Shown piece by piece: positions 1 through 5,019 of a stretch of 5,019 bases of DNA. The position numbers and the translations under genes were made by a program. The notes under the pieces were generated by a model. That model saw nothing but the letters and a program-made list of their open reading frames with translations. It did not search any database and was not told the origin of the DNA. The DNA comes from Bacillota bacterium (GTDB lineage Bacteria; Bacillota; Dethiobacteria; Dethiobacterales; Dethiobacteraceae), in the NCBI GenBank assembly GCA_018725345.1, contig QLUI01000152.1, positions 1-5,019 of the forward strand. Direction: 5' to 3'. How positions within the stretch are numbered: the stretch's first letter is position 1; each line of letters opens with the position of its first letter.

Positions 1-63
1 TGCATTTTTCAATTTGCACTCTGCACTTTGAAATTCCTATGCCACTCAATACTCGCTACTCGA
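1..63. repeat. Degenerate heptamer tandem repeat in strict 7-bp register
   Basis: From base 1 the plus strand divides into nine heptamers without any slip: TGCATTT, TTCAATT, TGCACTC, TGCACTT, TGAAATT, CCTATGC, CACTCAA, TACTCGC, TACTCGA. Two sub-families are visible, TGCA-type units on the left and xACTCxx units on the right. The array may continue beyond the window. It lies in the presumed leader of the left-going transcript, directly after the -10 of the second Pho-like promoter. No coding sequence is visible in it. Confidence 0.6.
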
Positions 64-64
64 T

Positions 65-129
65 AGTATAACAGCAGAAGTTTAAGGTTTGGTTAAGGCT
101 GTGTTAAGAGATTGTTAAGGTTTGGTTAG
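65..129 (-). promoter_or_regulatory. Second Pho-box-like promoter with five repeats, directed off the left edge
   Basis: On the minus strand five related hexamers repeat every 11 bp: CTAACC (124-129), TTAACA (113-118), TTAACA (102-107), TTAACC (91-96) and TTAAAC (80-85). Nine bases beyond the last lies TATACT (65-70) with an upstream TG, again an extended -10 (TGTTATACT). Spacing and orientation match the importer promoter exactly, so both are probably bound by the same regulator. The outer repeats deviate from TTAACA while the two central ones are perfect. Transcription would start near position 58 and run leftwards; the gene it serves is outside the window. Confidence 0.75.
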
Positions 130-155
130 GAAGAGCGGTCATGCCTGGGACTCTT

Positions 156-174
156 AAAGGAGCTTCGCCCCTTT
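156..174 (-). other. Hairpin directly after the regulator remnant; weak terminator candidate
   Basis: Minus-strand RNA can pair AAAGGGGC with GCTCCTTT around a GAA loop, eight pairs with one G-U. On the plus strand the same position is an A-C mismatch, so the structure favours the minus transcript. It starts one base after the TAG of the remnant, where the old regulator gene, and now perhaps the importer operon, would end. There is no T run after the stem, so termination is doubtful. Confidence 0.3.
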
Positions 175-175
175 G

Positions 176-426
176 CTATCCCTCGAACTTGTAGCCGGTG
201 CCGCGCACCGTCACCAGGTGGACGTGGCAAGAAGGGTCATCCTCAATCTTCGGAGCGAGGTTAAGAGTCGATCCATCGCGAAAAATACAGCGCCCAGAAA
301 CTCGATGGTAAGACTGGGTCTGCCCTTGCCTGGGGCAAAGCCGCGCCAGAGGAAATGCCTGAGTTTTGCTACAGGAGATGTTTAGGGTTCGGTAAAGCGG
401 CGGGACTCACATTTGAGATTCCCACC
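176..426 (-). pseudogene. Decayed C-terminal DNA-binding domain of an OmpR/PhoB-family response regulator
   Basis: Read on the minus strand, the end of this stretch encodes KIEDDPSCHVHLVTVRGTGYKF followed by EG and a TAG stop at 176-178. This is the family's closing signature: KIEDDP, then the wing hairpin VTVRGTGYKF of the winged helix. The same frame is open back to about position 406. It still resembles the domain further upstream: TQAFPLARLCPRQGQ matches the usual LTxxEFxLLxxLxxxPGQ. However, the recognition-helix region (normally WGYDYFGDxRTVDVHIxRLR) is shortened to about CIFRDGSTLNLAP. The expected domain start (GDLxxDxxRRxVT) seems present only in another frame, as GGNLKCESRRFT, just after the ATPase stop. 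There is no usable start, no receiver domain and a shortened DNA-reading helix, so it cannot make a working regulator. A 60-base part (181-240) is 38/60 G+C. The family is clear; the exact member (PhoB/PhoP or another) is inferred. Confidence 0.78.
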
Positions 427-1542
427 TCATGCTTGTTTGGTCACCAGCAACGATTGCTCAGTCTTTCTATCGAACATGTGGATTTTGGCCGTATTCAGGC
501 TCAACTGGATATTGTCGCCCATCTTGGCCCCAAACGGTGGTGGAGTGAGAACCCTCAAAGTCAAATCCCCCAGCCTCAAGTTAACCAAAACATCCCTGCC
601 GAGTGGCTCCACTACATATATTTCTGCCTTTATACTTGTATCCTCTGTATAGTGTCCTTTATGATTGCCAATAACCATATGTTCCGGCCTTATGCCTAAA
701 AGCACCTTAAAGTCTTTTGCATTATTTAGCGCCATCTCACCAAGTCTTCTGGGTAGCTCTATCTGGAAGTCTTTACCTCTTAAAAAGAACTTATCTGATC
801 TTGTCTCAAAGATGACATCAATGAAGTTCATAGATGGACTGCCTATGAAACCGGCTACAAACAAGTTTCGAGGGTAATTATATAACTCCTCACTTGAGCC
901 AACCTGCATTAGTTTCCCTTGGCTCATAACTGCAACCCGATCCCCCATAGTCATTGCTTCAACTTGATCGTGGGTGACGTAGATTGTTGTTACACCCAGG
1001 TCTTTTTGCAATTTCTTTAGTTCCGCCCTCATATAAGCTCTAAGTTTAGCGTCTAGACTAGCAAGGGGCTCATCCATAAGAAAAACTCTTGGCTCTCTTA
1101 TAATCGCCCTGCCTAAAGCCACTCTTTGAGCTTGCCCTCCACTCAATTGACTGGGCTTGCGACCAAGCAGATTCTCAATTTCAAGGAGCTCTGCGGTGCC
1201 TTTAACTCGCCTCTTTATTTCATCTTTTTGGGACCTTCGCACCTTAAGCGGGTAGGCCAAATTATCAAATACGGTCATATGCGGATATAATGCATAGCTT
1301 TGGAAGACCATCGCGACATCCCTCTTCCCCGGAGGCAAACCGTTGACGAGCTTATTGCCTATGTATATCTTCCCTTCATCGGGTGTCTCCAGGCCCGCTA
1401 TACACCGAAGAGCTGTAGTTTTACCACAACCCGACGATCCCAACAAGATTAAAAACTCCTTTTCTCTAACATCCAGGCTAAGGTTGTCAACCGCAATAAC
1501 CTCCCCAAATTTCTTCGCCAAGTTCTCCAACTTAACCTTCAT
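427..1542 (-). CDS. ABC importer ATPase, MalK/UgpC/MsmX type
   Basis: This is the cytoplasmic ATP-hydrolysing subunit, a homodimer that powers uptake through the two permeases. From the ATG at 1542 it has 371 residues. All nucleotide-binding motifs look intact: Walker A GSSGCGKTT (35-43), Q-loop FQSYALYPHMTV (Q81), signature LSGGQ (133-137), Walker B VFLMDE (153-158), D-loop SLD and H-loop THDQ (H191). The region after about 235 is the C-terminal TOBE/OB-fold regulatory domain of sugar importers. It contains GIRPEHM and YVVEPLGRDVLVNL, motifs typical of MalK/UgpC proteins, so the length and layout are normal. A GTG lies one codon upstream. The G-rich ribosome site (AAGGGGGG, 1549-1556) is six bases from the ATG but only three from the GTG, favouring the ATG. 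Such ATPases are sometimes shared between importers, but here the gene lies in the operon with its own permeases. The stop codon directly abuts a regulator remnant. Confidence 0.95.
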   Translation of the reverse strand: MKVKLENLAKKFGEVIAVDNLSLDVREKEFLILLGSSGCGKTTALRCIAGLETPDEGKIYIGNKLVNGLPPGKRDVAMVFQSYALYPHMTVFDNLAYPLKVRRSQKDEIKRRVKGTAELLEIENLLGRKPSQLSGGQAQRVALGRAIIREPRVFLMDEPLASLDAKLRAYMRAELKKLQKDLGVTTIYVTHDQVEAMTMGDRVAVMSQGKLMQVGSSEELYNYPRNLFVAGFIGSPSMNFIDVIFETRSDKFFLRGKDFQIELPRRLGEMALNNAKDFKVLLGIRPEHMVIGNHKGHYTEDTSIKAEIYVVEPLGRDVLVNLRLGDLTLRVLTPPPFGAKMGDNIQLSLNTAKIHMFDRKTEQSLLVTKQA

Positions 1543-1566
1543 CACTATCCCCCCTTAAACAACATT

Positions 1567-2421
1567 TCATCCTCTTAAAACACCCCTCTTCGCGAAGCTC
1601 CTTAACAGGTGCTTCTGGACATAAACTGTAAATATTAAGATGGGGAGGGATGATAGAAATCCGGCAGCGGATAATGCGCCCCATAAAACTTCGTATTCCC
1701 CAATGAGTGTTGCTATACCCACCGGAATTGTAAAATCGGCGGAAACACGCGCAAATATGAGGGCATAGATGAATTCGTTCCATGTTGTGATTATGCTGAA
1801 TATGGCTGCAGCAACCAGTCCTGGTGCTATAAGCGGAAAAACTACCGTTCTCAGGGTAAAAATCCTGGAGGCACCGTCTACTTGAGCTGCTTCTTCAAAC
1901 TCGATGGGGACGTCCCTAAAAAACCCCAATAACAGCCATACACAAAGGGGCAGAACATAAACTTGATACGATAGTATCAGTCTGAGTCTTACATCATCAA
2001 GACCAAGTTCCCGAAAGGTTATAAACAAGGGTGTTAAGAACACTATTGGTGGGATTATCCTTACTATAATTGCCCATAGAAGAAAAAGCTTATCAAATTT
2101 CGCTCTAAATCGGAACCTGGTGAGGGAATATGCAGCTAAGGCACCAGCAGTTACAGCCAGGATAGTTGAGAATACGGCGATGATAATGGTGTTCACAAAA
2201 AAGCGCATAAATCCTTCTTCCACAACTTCACCATAATGTCCCAAAGTTATTGGCGTTGGTATCCATGCAATGTCCCTTGCCACAAACTCCAGCGGAGTCT
2301 TAAATGAAGTAATGATCATCCAATATAGCGGGAACAAGGTGAAAAGTAGGACCATCGCTAGAATAAGATATGGCACAAGCTTATCTGCCTTCCTGGTCTT
2401 TCCCAGTAAAACCTTATGCAT
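1567..2421 (-). CDS. ABC importer permease, MalG/UgpE type
   Basis: This is the second channel subunit, partner of the upstream MalF/UgpA-type permease. From the ATG at 2421 the product is 284 residues with about six membrane segments: roughly 16-38, 75-99, 112-135, 147-167, 200-222 and 252-268. The ATPase-docking EAA loop is EAAQVDGASRIFTLRTVVFP at 177-196. WNEFIYAL at 214-221 is a hallmark of MalG-type permeases. The open frame could begin at a TTG (2436), but GGGAG at about 2430-2434 lies eight bases before the ATG and overlaps that TTG, so the ATG is the better start. The ATG overlaps the stop of the upstream permease by eight bases (ATGCATAA), the usual sign of coupled translation and equimolar subunits. 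The ATPase gene follows after about 24 bases. Substrate specificity cannot be read from this protein. Confidence 0.94.
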   Translation of the reverse strand: MHKVLLGKTRKADKLVPYLILAMVLLFTLFPLYWMIITSFKTPLEFVARDIAWIPTPITLGHYGEVVEEGFMRFFVNTIIIAVFSTILAVTAGALAAYSLTRFRFRAKFDKLFLLWAIIVRIIPPIVFLTPLFITFRELGLDDVRLRLILSYQVYVLPLCVWLLLGFFRDVPIEFEEAAQVDGASRIFTLRTVVFPLIAPGLVAAAIFSIITTWNEFIYALIFARVSADFTIPVGIATLIGEYEVLWGALSAAGFLSSLPILIFTVYVQKHLLRSFAKRGVLRG

Positions 2422-3367
2422 AGCTTTGTCTCCCAAAGGTACTTTTTATGACCCGAGCGCCCAGGATAAGGATTGCAAATAGTGAACCACCCGCCAGGAT
2501 GACCAGAAGAAGCATTACAATTGATGCGGCAGCACCATAGCCCAGGTTTAGAAATACAAAGCTCTGTCTGTAAATGAACAATGAGATTGTCTCAGTGGTG
2601 AATCCGGGCCCGCCTCCAGTGAGCACAAGGACCTTATCGAACAGGTTGGAGGTATCCACTGTTCTCAGCAATATAACAAGTAGAAGGTGATGCTTTAATA
2701 GCGGCAAGGTCATATTCTTGAATGTCTGAAGCTTAGTTGATCCATCCAATTTTGCTGCCTCATACACCTCTTCTGGTATAGCTTGTAACCCGGCGAACAA
2801 AACCAAAAAAACGAAGGGGGTAAATTGCCAAATGTCAACCAAAACCACAGATTCCATAGCGATTGCTGGATCCCATAACCATCCTATCCGAGTAAATCCA
2901 ATGCCTTCAAGGATGCGGTTTATGATACCGAACTCGTAGCTATACATTATCCGCCATATCCCGTTCACCACCATCGAGGGAATCATCATCGGTAAAATCA
3001 GTATTGGCAGCAGGAGCATCTTACCTCTGAACTTCATAGAATTAAACAGCACTGCCAATCCTAACCCCAACAGGACTTGCGAAAACGTTGCCATTAACAT
3101 AAATCTCAATGTGTTTATTATTGAGTTGATGAAACGCTCATCCCCCAATAGCCGTGAGAAGTTGGCTAAACCAATAAAATGAAATTGTCCCCCTATGAAG
3201 TCGAATCGGTGTAGTGAAGTATAGATAAGATGAACTAATGGATATGCGGTTAGTAATATAAATAGCATTACCGAGGGAAAGACCAATAAGAATTTGAAAT
3301 GTTTTTCGTGCCATGGCACCGTCGCTTCCTGGCTCTTCTCAACTAGAAAACGGTAATTCTCTTTCAT
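2414..3367 (-). CDS. ABC importer permease, MalF/UgpA type
   Basis: This is one of two inner-membrane subunits forming the translocation channel; it pairs with the permease encoded next and docks the ATPase. From the ATG at 3367 the product is 317 residues. It has a short cytoplasmic N-terminus, a first membrane segment at about 25-50, and several further hydrophobic segments (about 85-108, 117-140, 173-193, 226-236 and 280-304). The EAA docking loop is EAAKLDG at 203-209, with the following LP at 221-222. The LTGGGPGFTTET stretch at 249-260 is characteristic of MalF/UgpA-type proteins. The frame extends upstream to a TTG at 3406, but that codon sits in the loop end of a terminator-like hairpin. 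The ATG has AAGGAG 12 bases upstream (3380-3385), so I chose it; the spacing is a little long. The gene ends eight bases inside the next permease gene, indicating translational coupling. Confidence 0.93.
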   Translation of the reverse strand: MKENYRFLVEKSQEATVPWHEKHFKFLLVFPSVMLFILLTAYPLVHLIYTSLHRFDFIGGQFHFIGLANFSRLLGDERFINSIINTLRFMLMATFSQVLLGLGLAVLFNSMKFRGKMLLLPILILPMMIPSMVVNGIWRIMYSYEFGIINRILEGIGFTRIGWLWDPAIAMESVVLVDIWQFTPFVFLVLFAGLQAIPEEVYEAAKLDGSTKLQTFKNMTLPLLKHHLLLVILLRTVDTSNLFDKVLVLTGGGPGFTTETISLFIYRQSFVFLNLGYGAAASIVMLLLVILAGGSLFAILILGARVIKSTFGRQSYA

Positions 3368-3379
3368 ACCTGCGTTGAT

Positions 3380-3385
3380 CTCCTT
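3380..3385 (-). promoter_or_regulatory. Ribosome binding site deciding the start of the first permease
   Basis: AAGGAG lies directly after the terminator T run and 12 bases before the ATG at 3367. Its place downstream of the hairpin means the site is present only in read-through transcripts. This supports the ATG over the upstream TTG at 3406, whose own possible GGAG would be buried in the stem. Confidence 0.6.
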
Positions 3386-3386
3386 G

Positions 3387-3421
3387 AAAAATGTGGAGAT
3401 TGACAAACGTCAATCTCCACA
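3387..3421 (-). terminator. Intrinsic terminator/attenuator between binding-protein and permease genes
   Basis: A perfect 13-bp inverted repeat (3392-3404 pairing with 3409-3421) encloses a four-base loop. On the minus strand it is followed at once by five T residues (3387-3391), the form of a Rho-independent terminator. It lies about 50 bases after the binding-protein stop and just before the ribosome site of the first permease. In this position it would stop part of the transcripts and shield the 3' end of the binding-protein message, giving more binding protein than permease, as is common in importer operons. Whether it terminates or only stabilises the message cannot be decided here. Confidence 0.82.
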
Positions 3422-3426
3422 CTTGA

Positions 3427-3458
3427 GCTGATCTCTCTCAGCAATTGAAGCTTTGCTT
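3427..3458 (-). other. Two small hairpins after the binding-protein stop
   Basis: Ahead of the terminator on the minus strand the intergenic RNA can form two short hairpins: a 5-bp stem (GCTGA/TCAGC) with a six-base loop at 3427-3442, and a 4-bp stem (AAGC/GCTT) with a three-base loop at 3448-3458. They are weak on their own. They might contribute to the 3' end structure of the binding-protein mRNA, or they may be chance. Confidence 0.25.
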
Positions 3459-3469
3459 AAACCGTACAT

Positions 3470-4768
3470 TTACCGTCCGGCATAGCCCTTAAGCACTTCC
3501 TCGATCTCAGCGTGAGCCCTTGTCATGGCATCATAAGGCGTTCTTATACCTACCAATGCTTCGTGCATGTATCCGCCGAGAATATCCTCTACCTCCGACC
3601 ATATGCCTATCCTTGGTCTTGGTATACCACCTTCCAATGCTTTGAGCTGCCCTGGATACCATCGGAATCTAGCCAGAATATCCGGATCTCGGTATAAACT
3701 CTCTAGCGTCGGAGGATTGCCAACATGCAGAGTCGTCAATTTCTGGATTCTGGGGCTCGTTACAAACCGCAGAAATTCAAATGCCGCCTCCTTGTTCCGC
3801 GATGTCGTTGGTATGCCAAGGAGCCATATTCCCAACATTGCGGCCGTCTCCACCTTCTCTCCAGGATGTGGTACTACCTCGACTTTACCTGCAACCCTGG
3901 ATTTTGCTGGATCATCTAGACCCGGCACCCATCCCGGCCACACCTCTAACGCCATTGCTGCATGTCCACCGAGCAGGGTTTCCCTTACGTCAGCGGCTCC
4001 GAATATACTAACATCTGCCGGCGCGTATTCCTTGAAGCTGAGGAACAGTTCGAAAGCCTCAAGAAATTCCGTAGAATAAACTGCCGACCTCCCATCTTCA
4101 ACTACTCGACCTCCATGGGCCCATAGTATTGGCAAGAAACTGACAACTATGCTGTGGCCCTTGGCACCTCTGTAAACCACCCCGAAGACATCCGGCTCCG
4201 CTGCATGGATTATCCTGGCAGCTTCTAACGCATCTCTCCAGGTCGCTGGTGGATGCGGTATCCCGTGTTTTTCAAACAGATCTCGCCGATAAGCAAACAG
4301 TTGGACGTTGCCAACTACCGGCAATGCATATAATGTGCCATCAGGATATGGCCACCTGCCGACAGCTAAGGTCGTATTGATGAAATCCGGATCTACTGTT
4401 AATCCTTTTTTCTCAAACCACCCATCCAGGTTCTCCAGGAAACCTGCGGGCATAAACTTGGCCGCCCAGGGGTCATCCAATACTATGAGATCGAAATCTC
4501 CCCTCCCTTCTACTAGCTCCAGGGTTATTTTCTCAAACAGACTTTTCCATGGCAGTCCCACAAATTCTACTTCTACCCCCGGGTTTTCTCTCTCAAAAAA
4601 TTGGATCGCAAACTCCATAGCCCTCTCGTATACGCCATCTCTACCCGCAAAGACCAACCTGATAGGTTCCGGTTCTACCTTTGCTGCTGGTGCCGGGCAA
4701 CCTGCTGCTGCGAGCCCCGTTACCCACAACACTACCACCAATATACCCGATATTAACTTTTTACGCAT
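3470..4768 (-). CDS. Extracellular solute-binding lipoprotein of a CUT1-type ABC importer
   Basis: This is the substrate-capturing component of the importer: a lipid-anchored protein outside the membrane that delivers solute to the two permeases encoded downstream. The 432-residue product has a lipoprotein signal peptide (MRKK, then a hydrophobic core at residues 5-19) and a lipobox-like AAAGC with the modified cysteine at residue 24. A Pro/Ala/Glu linker at 25-35 precedes the mature domain. The rest has the bilobal family-1 look: an opening strand IRLVFAG at 36-42, the FFERENPGVEVEF segment at 57-69, DFDLIVLDDPW at 91-101, and a C-terminal AAFEFLRFVTSP at 328-339. Many Trp and Tyr residues (W74, W101, W277, W280, W315, W390) suit a sugar or polyol pocket. 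The length is normal for the family. The ATG is supported by AAGGAGG seven bases upstream (4776-4782). It is the first gene of the operon, behind a Pho-box-like promoter. The substrate is unknown; UgpB-like glycerol-3-phosphate binding is only an inference from that promoter. Confidence 0.93.
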   Translation of the reverse strand: MRKKLISGILVVVLWVTGLAAAGCPAPAAKVEPEPIRLVFAGRDGVYERAMEFAIQFFERENPGVEVEFVGLPWKSLFEKITLELVEGRGDFDLIVLDDPWAAKFMPAGFLENLDGWFEKKGLTVDPDFINTTLAVGRWPYPDGTLYALPVVGNVQLFAYRRDLFEKHGIPHPPATWRDALEAARIIHAAEPDVFGVVYRGAKGHSIVVSFLPILWAHGGRVVEDGRSAVYSTEFLEAFELFLSFKEYAPADVSIFGAADVRETLLGGHAAMALEVWPGWVPGLDDPAKSRVAGKVEVVPHPGEKVETAAMLGIWLLGIPTTSRNKEAAFEFLRFVTSPRIQKLTTLHVGNPPTLESLYRDPDILARFRWYPGQLKALEGGIPRPRIGIWSEVEDILGGYMHEALVGIRTPYDAMTRAHAEIEEVLKGYAGR

Positions 4769-4849
4769 TTTTTATCCTCCTTAATTCTGGTTTATTTGCT
4801 TATTTGCGTAGCCTTTACTCAGCGCTCGCTCCACCCCACCGCCGTAGCT

Positions 4850-4858
4850 CTATATCAT
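4850..4858 (-). other. Possible minimal upstream ORF (Met-Ile-stop)
   Basis: ATG ATA TAG follows the perfect Shine-Dalgarno at ideal spacing. After the TAG the same frame stays open for about 23 more codons (SYGGGVERALSKGYANKQ, then INQN) and ends with TAA immediately before the binding-protein ribosome site. What is visible is a near start-stop element and a short downstream open frame. Whether it is translated, acts as a leader peptide, or is the scar of a small gene with an early amber stop is not known. Confidence 0.3.
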
Positions 4859-4862
4859 TCTC

Positions 4863-4873
4863 ATCACCTCCTT
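4863..4873 (-). promoter_or_regulatory. Exceptionally strong Shine-Dalgarno inside the operon leader
   Basis: The minus strand reads AAGGAGGTGAT, an 11-base perfect complement of the usual bacterial 16S rRNA 3' tail. It lies about 95 bases upstream of the binding-protein ATG, in the 5' leader rather than next to a normal gene. Eight bases after GGAGG is an ATG (4856-4858), but that frame stops after one further codon. Another ATG (4862-4864) in the same frame is only two bases from GGAGG. The site could be a relic of a lost gene start or a ribosome-loading element. Confidence 0.6.
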
Positions 4874-4930
4874 CCTTCTGGATTCTCTTTATCCCCCCGC
4901 ACCTTTTCGTACGTTTCCCCTATCAAGATA

Positions 4931-4973
4931 AGTATAGCACCCCAATGTTAAGGTTTTGTTAAGAGATTGTTAA
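4931..4973 (-). promoter_or_regulatory. Pho-box-like promoter of the ABC importer operon
   Basis: On the minus strand three perfect TTAACA hexamers lie at 4968-4973, 4957-4962 and 4946-4951, each separated by five bases and so repeating every 11 bp. Nine bases after the last comes TATACT (4931-4936), preceded by TG one base away, giving an extended -10 (TGCTATACT). No conventional -35 is needed because the repeats occupy its place. This is the known arrangement of Bacillus PhoP boxes (TT[ATC]ACA repeats with about 5-bp spacing) and resembles the 11-bp repeats bound by PhoB. Transcription should begin near 4924, giving a leader of about 155 nt before the binding-protein gene. Regulation by phosphate starvation is an inference; another OmpR-family regulator could use the site. 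Confidence 0.8.
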
Positions 4974-5019
4974 AAGATTTTGCCTGCTGAAGGAGACTGC
5001 CCCGTCCTCCCCAAGGGGG

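Noticed and set aside
1..129. CRISPR array from the repeated sequence at the left edge
   Set aside because: The repeats are 7 bp and 11 bp with no long conserved repeat and no unique spacers; the 11-bp set is better explained as regulator binding sites.
173..699. Plus-strand open frames of 70-114 codons over the left region and ATPase end
   Set aside because: They run antisense to the regulator remnant and the ATPase, have no recognisable domains and no convincing ribosome site.
1532..1783. Minus-strand 83-codon frame overlapping the end of the second permease
   Set aside because: It lies in an alternative frame of the permease gene, is Cys/Arg rich with no domain, and overlaps the ATPase start.
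3404..3406. TTG as start of the first permease
   Set aside because: It sits at the edge of the terminator stem, and its possible GGAG would be sequestered in the stem; an ATG with AAGGAG is available 13 codons downstream.
3512..4079. Plus-strand frames of 61-170 codons inside the binding-protein gene
   Set aside because: They are shadows of a well-supported minus-strand gene; their compositions are rich in Ser/Pro and match no family I recognise.
4866..4929. A 20-codon minus-strand frame in the leader starting with TTG and ending at the strong Shine-Dalgarno
   Set aside because: The TTG lies at or before the predicted transcription start and has no ribosome site; the frame is short enough to be chance, although its end overlapping the SD is suggestive of an old gene junction.
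4308..4962. Plus-strand frames of 158 and 93 codons across the signal-peptide end and leader
   Set aside because: They are antisense to the binding-protein start and leader, and the longer one depends on the reverse of the signal-peptide codons.
5009..5019. Inverted repeat CCCC-AA-GGGG at the right edge as a terminator of an upstream gene
   Set aside because: The window ends at the putative stem, so neither the full arms nor a T run can be seen; it may be half of a larger hairpin but cannot be supported.

Overview
The window is bacterial DNA of intermediate base composition. It holds one complete four-gene ABC importer operon, all on the minus strand and so transcribed right to left. The four genes are an extracellular solute-binding lipoprotein, two MalF/MalG-type (UgpA/UgpE-type) permeases and a MalK/UgpC-type ATPase. 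This is the carbohydrate-uptake-1 (CUT1) layout. The lipobox signal peptide, strong GGAGG ribosome sites, TTAACA-type direct repeats and extended -10 promoters fit a Firmicutes-like or other thermophile-like bacterium. The organism cannot be named from the sequence, and neither can the transported substrate.

Right edge (about 4769-5019): a promoter region with three TTAACA hexamers exactly 11 bp apart, 9 bp upstream of an extended -10 (TGCTATACT, minus strand). This is the architecture of a Pho box, the DNA site of phosphate-starvation response regulators (PhoB/PhoP). It is followed by a leader of roughly 155 nt. That leader carries an 11-nt perfect match to the 16S rRNA anti-Shine-Dalgarno, placed in front of a Met-Ile-stop mini-ORF. 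The four structural genes follow. A 13-bp perfect stem-loop with a T run lies between the binding-protein gene and the first permease. It looks like a leaky terminator that would let the binding protein be made in excess, and it argues that the first permease starts at an ATG downstream of the loop.

Left edge (1-426): directly after the ATPase stop codon lies a decayed, start-less remnant of the DNA-binding domain of an OmpR/PhoB-family response regulator, ending in the family signature VRGTGYKFEG-stop. Beyond it is a second Pho-box-like array of five 11-bp repeats, again 9 bp from an extended -10 (TGTTATACT). It points leftwards to a gene outside the window. The last 63 bases are degenerate heptamers kept in perfect 7-bp register.

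Taken together, the window looks like part of a phosphate-starvation regulon: a Pho-controlled CUT1 importer, possibly for glycerol-3-phosphate or another phosphorylated or phosphate-sparing solute, next to a dead PhoB-like regulator fragment and a second Pho-type promoter. The Pho assignment rests on site architecture and context and has not been tested.
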